From CAYGZC01 sp964354225 (GTDB lineage Bacteria > Bacteroidota > Ignavibacteria > UBA10030 > SZUA-254), in NCBI GenBank assembly GCA_964354225.1, contig CAYGZC010000064.1, positions 1 to 5,081 of the forward strand: a stretch of DNA of 5,081 nucleotides, in the 5' to 3' direction. Of the stretch, positions 1 to 5,081 are shown one piece after another (positions within the stretch are counted from its first letter, which is position 1; every line of letters starts with the position of its first letter). Made by a program: the position numbers and the translations under genes. The notes beneath the pieces are model-generated. The model saw only the letters and a program-made list of their open reading frames with translations, was not told the DNA's origin and searched no databases.

Positions 1-997
1 ATTTTGATTGCTCTGAATCAGGTTCCAAGACAACAATCGGTTTTCCGATGTCACTGCCGACTCGAATCGGTGTGTAAATTGGTATCTCACCTAAGAACGG
101 TACACCAAGCTCGTTTGCTGCTTTCTTGCCGCCGCCGGAATGAAATATATCTTCTCGCTGACCACAATGACTACAGATGTAATAACTCATGTTTTCGATA
201 ATTCCAAGAACCGGCACATTCACTTTCTCAAACATCGCGTATGCTTTGCGTGCATCGGCTAACGAGATATCTTGAGGTGTGGTCACAACAACAGCACCGG
301 ATAGCGGTATGGTCTGAACAAGCGTCAAATGAATATCTCCTGTCCCAGGCGGTAAATCGAAAACAAGATAATCTAATTCACCCCAATGTACATCCGTCAT
401 GAATTGCTTTATAGCACCACTCACCATTGGTCCGCGCCAGATAACTGCTTGCATTGGATCGATGAGAAAACCTATTGACATTACTTTGACCCCATGAGCT
501 TCAAGCGGTTCTAATTTCTGATCTCTGAGATTAGGTCGTTCATTAATTCCCATCATGAGTGGAATGCTTGGTCCGTAAATATCAGCATCAAGCAATCCAA
601 CCTTCGCTCCATCAAGAGCGAGTGAAACAGCAAGGTTAACAGCGATGGTCGATTTACCTACACCACCTTTTCCACTTGCAACTGCTATAGTGTTTTTCAC
701 TCCAGTTAGTAAGTCAGCTGGCCTGTGAATATTATTCACTCTGACACTCGAGGTCATCTCAATAGTAATATTTCCAACTCCATCAATTTGGTTTCGGACT
801 GCTGTCTCAGCTAATTTTTTGAATTCGTCACGTACCGGACATGCTGGTGTCGTCAATTCAATTTTAAAACTGACATCTTGACCTTTGATTTGTATGTCCT
901 TTACAAAATTCAACGAAACAATATCTCGATTCAAGTCGGGGTCCCGAACGATTTTTAATGCTTCTAAAATATTTGATTCGTTTAAAGCTTTTTTCAT
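1..997 (-). CDS. mrp: Mrp/ApbC/NBP35-family iron-sulfur cluster carrier ATPase (3' end cut by window edge)
   Basis: The frame opens at the ATG at 997-995 and stays open for 332 codons to the left edge without a stop. The family is usually about 350-370 residues, so only a short C-terminal tail is missing. Residues 1 to about 80 form the MIP18/DUF59 domain, with the conserved TTPACPVRDEF around Cys53. The P-loop NTPase domain follows: deviant Walker A SGKGGVGKS (108-116), LLDADIYGPS (135-144) and the Mrp signature DLPPGTGD (214-221). The CxxC pair Cys275/Cys278, in CSHCG, is the expected site for a bridging Fe-S cluster between two subunits. Members are cytosolic dimers that bind and deliver Fe-S clusters and hydrolyse ATP. 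It starts 33 bases after kbl on the same strand and is probably the distal gene of the operon. No clear Shine-Dalgarno sequence precedes the ATG, but the DUF59 domain begins immediately after it, which supports this start. Family assignment is very secure; a specific client protein cannot be inferred. Confidence 0.96.
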   Translation of the reverse strand, partial: MKKALNESNILEALKIVRDPDLNRDIVSLNFVKDIQIKGQDVSFKIELTTPACPVRDEFKKLAETAVRNQIDGVGNITIEMTSSVRVNNIHRPADLLTGVKNTIAVASGKGGVGKSTIAVNLAVSLALDGAKVGLLDADIYGPSIPLMMGINERPNLRDQKLEPLEAHGVKVMSIGFLIDPMQAVIWRGPMVSGAIKQFMTDVHWGELDYLVFDLPPGTGDIHLTLVQTIPLSGAVVVTTPQDISLADARKAYAMFEKVNVPVLGIIENMSYYICSHCGQREDIFHSGGGKKAANELGVPFLGEIPIYTPIRVGSDIGKPIVVLEPDSEQSK

Positions 998-1030
998 AAA
1001 ATATTTTTAGCTAAAATCTGATATCTGCTC
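998..1030. other. AT-rich kbl-mrp intergenic spacer with a 12-base palindrome
   Basis: This 33-base gap holds a perfect palindrome, TTTTAGCTAAAA at 1005-1016, and an overlapping palindromic AAAATATTTT at 998-1007 that abuts the mrp start codon. There is no AGGAGG-like site for mrp. The stem would contain only one G-C pair per arm, and no proper U-tract follows, so it is weak as a terminator. It could be a protein-binding site, or simply chance in AT-rich sequence. Confidence 0.3.
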
Positions 1031-2278
1031 TTACATTCCGTACATCGCAATTATTTCATCTCGCTTCTTGCCAAGTATATTATACTTTGCACCAACTTTG
1101 GTGAAAGCTGCCACTGCTTTATCAATATGCTCAATCTCATGGTCGGCAGAGATTTGTGTGCGGATACGTGCTTGTCCCTGAGGCACCACAGGAAAAAAGA
1201 ATCCGATAACATATATACCTTCTGCATAAAGATCGCGCGCAATATCCTGTGCGAGCTTTGCGTTGTATAGCATAACAGGAACGATTGGTGTCTCACCTTC
1301 CTTGATATCCAGACCAGCTTTGGTCATCTTCTCACGGAAATACTTTGTATTTCTCTCAAGCTTATCCCGTCGCTCGGTTGTTTTTGAAATTAAGTCAATA
1401 ACTTTTATTGAGGCCGCAACTACAACCGGTGGAACTGTGTTCGAGAAAAGATAAGGACGAGCGCGTTGTCGGCATAAATCGACAATCTCTTTCCGTCCGC
1501 TTACACAACCACCAGTAGCACCACCAAGAGCTTTACCAAGCGTAGTCGTAATCGCATCGATCCGTCCCATGACACCGAAATGTTCATGTGTACCACGGCC
1601 AGTTTTACCGATGAAGCCGGAGGCATGAGAATCATCAACCATCACCATCGCATCATATTTATCGGCAAGATTGCAAATTTCATCCAACTTCACTAGATCA
1701 CCATCCATTGAGAATACACCATCGGTAATGATCAGGCGGAATCTACAATTTTGAGTCTCCTTTAATTTTTCTTCAAGATGCGCCATGTTATTGTGTTTAT
1801 AATTAAACATCTGCGCTTTGCACAATCGCATACCATCGACAATTGAAGCATGTACAAGTCGATCGGAAATCATCGCGTCTTCTTTATCGAGCATAACTTC
1901 GAAGAGTGCTGCATTAGCTTCCATACAGGAAGGAAAGAGAATTGTATCTTCCGTTCCTAGAAATTCAGTTAGCTTTTTCTCCAGCTCATGATGAATATCT
2001 TGCGTGCCGCAAATAAAACGAACCGATGACATTCCGTAACCTCTTGCATCAAGTCCGTTATGCGCGGCTTTCACAACCTCAGGATGACTCGATAAACCGA
2101 GATAATTGTTTGCACAAAAATTTAACACTTGCTTCTGAGGTGCACCTAGGGGAAATTCAACCTTGATATTTGCGGCTTGTGGTGACTCGATGTAGCGTTC
2201 TTCTTTGAATAACCCACCCTGACGAATACCGTTCATCTCACTGTCGTAAAACGATTTTGCCTTATTGCTGTATGCCAT
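1031..2278 (-). CDS. kbl: 2-amino-3-ketobutyrate CoA ligase (glycine C-acetyltransferase)
   Basis: This PLP-dependent alpha-oxoamine synthase cleaves 2-amino-3-oxobutyrate with CoA to glycine and acetyl-CoA, the second step of threonine breakdown after Tdh; the reaction is reversible. The 415 residues carry Kbl-specific stretches close to the E. coli enzyme: GLFKEER (22-28), NFCANNYLGL (53-62), SVRFICGTQD (85-94), TDGVFSMDG (185-193), YLFSN (276-280) and GQARIRTQ (368-375). PLP-site residues are His143, Asp215 and His218 (VDDSHA) and the Schiff-base Lys249 in TLGKALGG. Arg371/Arg373 lie in the segment that binds the substrate carboxylate. A perfect AAGGAG five bases upstream supports the ATG at 2278. 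The C-terminus runs about 14 residues beyond the usual end (KKRDEIIAMYGM tail). It lies 9 bases after the carrier-protein gene and is probably translationally coupled to it. SPT, BioF and HemA paralogues fit the sequence much less well. Confidence 0.95.
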   Translation of the reverse strand: MAYSNKAKSFYDSEMNGIRQGGLFKEERYIESPQAANIKVEFPLGAPQKQVLNFCANNYLGLSSHPEVVKAAHNGLDARGYGMSSVRFICGTQDIHHELEKKLTEFLGTEDTILFPSCMEANAALFEVMLDKEDAMISDRLVHASIVDGMRLCKAQMFNYKHNNMAHLEEKLKETQNCRFRLIITDGVFSMDGDLVKLDEICNLADKYDAMVMVDDSHASGFIGKTGRGTHEHFGVMGRIDAITTTLGKALGGATGGCVSGRKEIVDLCRQRARPYLFSNTVPPVVVAASIKVIDLISKTTERRDKLERNTKYFREKMTKAGLDIKEGETPIVPVMLYNAKLAQDIARDLYAEGIYVIGFFFPVVPQGQARIRTQISADHEIEHIDKAVAAFTKVGAKYNILGKKRDEIIAMYGM

Positions 2279-2283
2279 ACTTT

Positions 2284-2289
2284 CTCCTT
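2284..2289 (-). promoter_or_regulatory. Strong Shine-Dalgarno site of kbl, overlapping the acp stop codon
   Basis: On the minus strand the sequence reads AAGGAG, five bases before the kbl ATG. Its first two bases belong to the TAA stop codon of the carrier-protein gene (2290-2288). A ribosome terminating on acp therefore sits on the kbl initiation site, an arrangement typical of translational coupling. It also fixes the kbl start. Confidence 0.85.
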
Positions 2290-2542
2290 AGCTTTTTGTA
2301 AAATCTTTAAGAAGATTAATTATGTTGTTCACAGAATCAAACGCTTCTGGTGTCGCCTTATCATCAGGTATCTTAACCTGGAATTTCTTCTCGAGAAACA
2401 TTTTCAGAGAAACCATAGAGAATGAATCGACAATACCGCTCGAGATGAGCTTTGTATTCTCATTGACATCCACGCCAGAATCTTCTTCGAGATACTCTTT
2501 CTTGACGTAATCGATAATCATTTTTTTTACATCATCAGACAT
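2288..2542 (-). CDS. Dedicated stand-alone acyl carrier protein
   Basis: The gene encodes 84 residues, within the usual 75-90 for a free carrier protein. It shows the four-helix pattern and the attachment motif VDSFSM, where Ser40 (after Asp39) is the expected 4'-phosphopantetheine site. Residues 54-60 (FQVKIPD) match the conserved loop before helix III. It is not the fatty-acid AcpP: the canonical GADSLDTVEL is replaced by GIVDSFSMVSL, and helix II carries Lys47, Lys52 and Lys53 with only Glu51 acidic. It resembles carrier proteins of specialised pathways, such as DltC-like or AMP-ligase-linked carriers. The ATG at 2542 has a GGAG five bases upstream. The gene lies between an acetate-type ligase and kbl, with a phosphopantetheinyl transferase two genes upstream, so the likely role is to carry an acetyl or other short acyl group between these enzymes (inference). 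A run of eight A bases occurs in codons 5-8. Confidence 0.9.
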   Translation of the reverse strand: MSDDVKKMIIDYVKKEYLEEDSGVDVNENTKLISSGIVDSFSMVSLKMFLEKKFQVKIPDDKATPEAFDSVNNIINLLKDFTKS

Positions 2543-2547
2543 ATTTA

Positions 2548-2551
2548 CTCC
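2548..2551 (-). promoter_or_regulatory. Shine-Dalgarno site of the carrier-protein gene
   Basis: GGAG on the minus strand lies five bases before the ATG at 2542, inside the 33-base gap after the ligase stop codon. A 10-base palindrome ATTAATTAAT (2552-2561) sits just upstream of it and is probably only AT-rich sequence. The site supports the chosen start. Confidence 0.7.
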
Positions 2552-2575
2552 ATTAATTAATAATTGAAAATATAC

Positions 2576-4276
2576 TTAGTCGTTTTCTAAAGTCGAGGTA
2601 TCTCCAATCTCTTCACCCCACTCCTTCGCTCTTAGCAAGCGGCGCATAATCTTACCGCTTCGGGTCTTTGGAAGAGAGGGAACAAATTCAATTTCCTGCG
2701 GCATTGCCAACGGTGATAGTTTTTTCCTGATAAAGTTCATTATATCCAATTCCATATCATCGCTTTGCTCGAATCCCGGCTTCAAGGCAATGAAAGCTTT
2801 CACTACTTCCATATTTACGGGATCGGGCTTTCCAACAGCGGCAGATTCTGCTACCGCTTTATGTTCCAATAACGCAGATTCAATCTCAAAAGGACCAACG
2901 AGGTGTCCTGCCGTGTTAATTACATCATCATCACGACCGACGAACCAGAAGTATCCTTCATTGTCGATGCTAGCACGGTCGCCGCAAATGTACCATCCAT
3001 TCTTAAATTTGCTATCGTATGTAGTCTTGTTATTCCAGTACGTTCTCATCATAGATGGCCAACCGGGCTTAAGAGCAATTAGACCAACAATGCCTGGAGT
3101 CGTTATCGGTTCATAAGTTTTAGGATTTAACACAATGGCAGAAATACCCGGGAACGGTTTACCCATCGAACCTGGCTTGATTTTCATATTAGGGAAATTG
3201 GTTATCACCATTGCTCCAGTTTCGGTCTGCCAATATGTATCATAGAACGGTTTGCCGAACGCTTTCTCAGACCATATCACCGCTTCTGCGTTTAGTGGCT
3301 CACCAACGCTTGCAAGATGCCGGAGTGAAGAAAGGTCATATTTATTTACAACGGCAAAACCTTCTTTCATTAATAATCGAATTGCAGTTGGAGCCGAATA
3401 CCACATTGTTACTTTGTACTTCTGGACGAATGCGTACCACTTCTCAGTTCCGAAACCGGCATCCAGAACTATCTGCGTAACACCATTTGCCCACGGACCG
3501 ATAATACCGTACGATGTTCCGGTTACCCAGCCCGGATCAGCAGTACACCAATAAATATCATCAGATCGCAAATCAAGTACCCATTTGGAAGTAATATATT
3601 GAGCGATAATGGAGGAATGAACGTGCTGAGCACCTTTTGGTTTTCCTGTCGTACCCGATGTGTAATGTATAACAGATGGAACCTCTGGACCAACTTTAAC
3701 GATATCGAATTTATCAACTTTTTGCGCTTTGTCCATCCAGAAATGAATCTCATTGACTTGCGGTTGAGCATCATCTGCATCTATAACGATGATTTTGGTT
3801 AGATTTGTTAATTTACTTTTTATCTTTCGGATTTTGTGAAGATGTTTCTTTTGAACCATGATTGCTTTGGTTTGTGCATCATCCAAACGAGTGAACAATG
3901 CTTCTTCGCCGAATGCTGAAAAAAGCGGCTGGGCAATCCCGCCCATTTTCAAAATGCCGATAAAACCAATGTACAACTCTGGCACTTTGTCCATAAACAA
4001 ACACACTCGATCACCGACGCTGATACCAGTATCCTGTAGAAACTTAGCAATCGTATTGCTGTACACACGAATGTCATTATAAGTGAACTTCTTTACTTCA
4101 CCGGTGAACCCTTCCCATATCAATGCTAACTTGTTGCCACCTCCCCTTTCACAGATTCGGTCACTGCAATAGTAACCGATGTTATACATCCCATTTTTAC
4201 CATATTCAAATTCCACTTCTGATTGTTTCCATTCAAAAGTTTTATTTCTTTCTTCGTATGAACCGATATTACTCAT
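2576..4276 (-). CDS. acsA: AMP-forming acetyl-CoA synthetase-like ligase (short AcsA type)
   Basis: This ANL-superfamily adenylating enzyme would activate a carboxylate with ATP to an acyl-adenylate and pass it to a pantetheine thiol (CoA, or here possibly the carrier protein). At 566 residues it matches the short Bacillus AcsA type, not the roughly 650-residue Acs. Visible motifs are the P-loop YTSGTTGKPKG (205-215), DTYWQTETG (346-354), YICGDR (429-434), the hinge region GRDDDVI (447-453) and PKTRSGK (536-542), with Lys542 the catalytic and potentially acetylated lysine. The acetate-pocket residues known from Salmonella Acs (V310, T311, V386, W414) align with Val251, Thr252, Val324 and Trp349, so acetate or another very short acid is the expected substrate. 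An unusual point is Leu459 where Acs has Arg526 (SGHRLG becomes AGHLVG). The gene starts 14 bases after acpS with AGGA upstream. The physical acceptor is uncertain, but the family call is firm. Confidence 0.92.
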   Translation of the reverse strand: MSNIGSYEERNKTFEWKQSEVEFEYGKNGMYNIGYYCSDRICERGGGNKLALIWEGFTGEVKKFTYNDIRVYSNTIAKFLQDTGISVGDRVCLFMDKVPELYIGFIGILKMGGIAQPLFSAFGEEALFTRLDDAQTKAIMVQKKHLHKIRKIKSKLTNLTKIIVIDADDAQPQVNEIHFWMDKAQKVDKFDIVKVGPEVPSVIHYTSGTTGKPKGAQHVHSSIIAQYITSKWVLDLRSDDIYWCTADPGWVTGTSYGIIGPWANGVTQIVLDAGFGTEKWYAFVQKYKVTMWYSAPTAIRLLMKEGFAVVNKYDLSSLRHLASVGEPLNAEAVIWSEKAFGKPFYDTYWQTETGAMVITNFPNMKIKPGSMGKPFPGISAIVLNPKTYEPITTPGIVGLIALKPGWPSMMRTYWNNKTTYDSKFKNGWYICGDRASIDNEGYFWFVGRDDDVINTAGHLVGPFEIESALLEHKAVAESAAVGKPDPVNMEVVKAFIALKPGFEQSDDMELDIMNFIRKKLSPLAMPQEIEFVPSLPKTRSGKIMRRLLRAKEWGEEIGDTSTLEND

Positions 4277-4280
4277 AATT

Positions 4281-4284
4281 TCCT
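4281..4284 (-). promoter_or_regulatory. Probable Shine-Dalgarno site of the ligase gene
   Basis: AGGA on the minus strand lies four bases before the ATG at 4276, inside the 14-base gap after the acpS stop. The spacing is slightly short. The start is also supported by the N-terminus aligning with that of AcsA-type ligases. Confidence 0.55.
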
Positions 4285-4290
4285 AATTGT

Positions 4291-4650
4291 TTATCCTTCT
4301 AAAAGAACTAATGCTGTTATATAATTTTTTGTTTTTGAAAATGAACTATGAATCTTCAAGATCGACTTTTCATCCGCAAGCTGTTTAAAAAAACCAGTCA
4401 GATCAATAATCCAATTTCGCGTTACTACTACGTCATGCCAGTATGAACCTTCACTCAAACCACAACCTAATGCTTTCATCATCGCTTCTTTAAACGCAAA
4501 GACAGTGGCGATGTGAACCTCACTCTGACTATTCCCTGGAATCTCCGATTTTTCTTGTCGGGTGAGTATCTGTTCGATGAAATCCGGATCGTTTTTAATT
4601 TCCCTGAACCTATTAATTTCAACGATATCAACACCGATGCCTTTGATCAT
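4291..4650 (-). CDS. acpS: Holo-[acyl-carrier-protein] synthase (4'-phosphopantetheinyl transferase)
   Basis: The product transfers 4'-phosphopantetheine from CoA to the conserved serine of an apo carrier protein, in the cytosol. Its 119 residues match the AcpS family length. The N-terminus GIGVDIVEINRF (4-15) holds Asp8, a Mg2+ ligand, and FAFKEAMMKALGCGL (51-65) holds Glu55 and Lys59, equivalent to the metal ligand and catalytic lysine of trimeric AcpS. The C-terminal strand KIHSSFSKTKNYITALVL corresponds to the HVSLSH-type segment. Two positions differ from the usual pattern: Val50 replaces the arginine normally before FAxKEA, and Lys106 follows Ser105 where His or Asp is common. The ATG at 4650 fits the family start; the upstream ribosome site is weak (GAGAAACG), and the gene begins 10 bases after tdh, so coupling is likely. 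Position in the operon suggests it modifies the carrier protein encoded two genes downstream. It could also be the general AcpS of the cell. Confidence 0.9.
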   Translation of the reverse strand: MIKGIGVDIVEINRFREIKNDPDFIEQILTRQEKSEIPGNSQSEVHIATVFAFKEAMMKALGCGLSEGSYWHDVVVTRNWIIDLTGFFKQLADEKSILKIHSSFSKTKNYITALVLLEG

Positions 4651-4660
4651 GTTTCGTTTC

Positions 4661-5081
4661 TCACGGTCTCAATAAAACTTTTAGAGCATCACCATTGATG
4701 ATGGCTTGGAATCCTTTATCGTAATCAGCCAACGGAAATTGATGCGTAACAAAACCGGCTTTCATAAAACGTTTTGCCAAGCCCTTCTTCAATATTTCAG
4801 TCATCATATCCCATGTTGACCATACACGCCGGCCAATCACACCGTGGATCGTCACACCGGGAAAAATAACATGTTTCGAAAAATCGACCGGGTTTGTTCC
4901 ACTTGTCAAACCGAGCAGTGCAATCTCACCGCCCATCCGCACAATATTGAATGCATCTTCATAAGCACGATAGCTTCCCGACATTTCAAGGACAGCATCA
5001 ACACCGGCACCGTGATTTTGCTCTTTGGCAATTTTGTAAAATTCTACCTTTTCTTTTAGAATCGAAACATCGAAGCACATA
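4661..5081 (-). CDS. tdh: L-threonine 3-dehydrogenase, C-terminal part (5' end beyond window)
   Basis: About 140 C-terminal residues of a zinc-dependent medium-chain dehydrogenase are present, against roughly 340 in the full enzyme. The gene enters from the right edge, and the ATG at 5080 is an internal methionine, not the start. Visible are the later half of the NAD-binding fold, with GVDAVLEMSG (26-35 of the visible part) and GGEIALLGL (50-58), then VIFPGVTIHGVIGRRVW (71-87) followed by STWDMM. These match the same stretches of E. coli Tdh (FDVGLEMSG, GGRIAMLGI, VIFKGLFIKGIYGRE) better than sorbitol or alcohol dehydrogenases. The catalytic and structural zinc ligands lie outside the window, so they cannot be checked. 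Tdh oxidises threonine with NAD+ to 2-amino-3-oxobutyrate, the substrate of Kbl, which is encoded four genes downstream on the same strand and supports the assignment. In E. coli the two genes are adjacent with kbl first; here the order is reversed and three genes intervene. Confidence 0.85.
   Translation of the reverse strand, partial: MCFDVSILKEKVEFYKIAKEQNHGAGVDAVLEMSGSYRAYEDAFNIVRMGGEIALLGLTSGTNPVDFSKHVIFPGVTIHGVIGRRVWSTWDMMTEILKKGLAKRFMKAGFVTHQFPLADYDKGFQAIINGDALKVLLRP

Noticed and set aside
4..201. Plus-strand open frame of 65 codons opposite the mrp gene
   Set aside because: It is antisense to the CxxC region of Mrp and shows no family features.
1005..1016. Palindrome TTTTAGCTAAAA as an intrinsic terminator between kbl and mrp
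   Set aside because: The stem is almost all A-T with no loop and no U-tract, so it would not form a stable terminator.
2521..2528. Run of eight A (minus strand) in codons 5-8 of the carrier gene as a frameshift or slippage site
   Set aside because: The reading frame is intact across it and gives a normal carrier protein; nothing suggests a productive alternative frame.
2790..3116. Plus-strand open frames antisense to the ligase gene (also around 3211-3554 and 3858-4082)
   Set aside because: They lie antisense to a well-conserved gene, have no recognisable domains, and look like shadow frames.
4661..5080. A complete small 139-residue protein starting at the ATG at 5080
   Set aside because: The sequence aligns with the C-terminal part of Tdh and begins in the middle of its Rossmann fold, so the frame continues beyond the right edge.
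1031..5081. Resemblance to bacterial sphingolipid loci (serine palmitoyltransferase, carrier protein, acyl-ACP synthetase, reductase)
   Set aside because: The architecture is similar, but the PLP enzyme carries Kbl-specific stretches (FICGTQD, TLGKALGG, GQARIRTQ) and not the serine palmitoyltransferase pattern, and the ligase has an acetate-size pocket, not a fatty-acid one.

Overview
All coding sequence in this window lies on the minus strand, so transcription runs from the right edge to the left. Six genes occupy nearly the whole window with gaps of only 9 to 33 bases. The layout looks like one polycistronic operon whose promoter lies beyond the right edge. No RNA genes, mobile elements, CRISPR arrays or convincing terminators were seen, and no stretch over 300 bases lacks a gene.

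In transcription order the genes are: (1) the C-terminal part of a zinc-type medium-chain dehydrogenase most like threonine 3-dehydrogenase (tdh, cut by the right edge); (2) a holo-ACP synthase type phosphopantetheinyl transferase (acpS); (3) a 566-residue acetyl-CoA synthetase-like AMP-forming ligase of the short, Bacillus AcsA-like type; (4) an 84-residue stand-alone acyl carrier protein that differs from the fatty-acid ACP; (5) 2-amino-3-ketobutyrate CoA ligase / glycine C-acetyltransferase (kbl); (6) an Mrp/ApbC-type iron-sulfur carrier P-loop ATPase, cut by the left edge before its stop codon.

Tdh and Kbl together make the classical route from threonine to 2-amino-3-oxobutyrate and then to glycine plus acetyl-CoA. 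What is unusual is that three genes sit between them: a carrier protein, an enzyme able to convert it to its holo form, and an acetate-type activating enzyme. This suggests, as inference only, that the acetyl group of this pathway is handled on a dedicated carrier protein in this lineage, or that the Kbl-like enzyme is supplied with acetyl (or another short acyl) from the ligase through the carrier. The ligase keeps all four residues that form the acetate pocket in Salmonella Acs, which favours a two-carbon acyl group over a fatty acid. Mrp at the end of the operon has no obvious link to this chemistry.

The organism is a bacterium with a moderately AT-rich genome and some strong Shine-Dalgarno sites. 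The lineage cannot be fixed from the sequence alone; something in the Bacteroidota/Chlorobi/Ignavibacteria neighbourhood is a guess.
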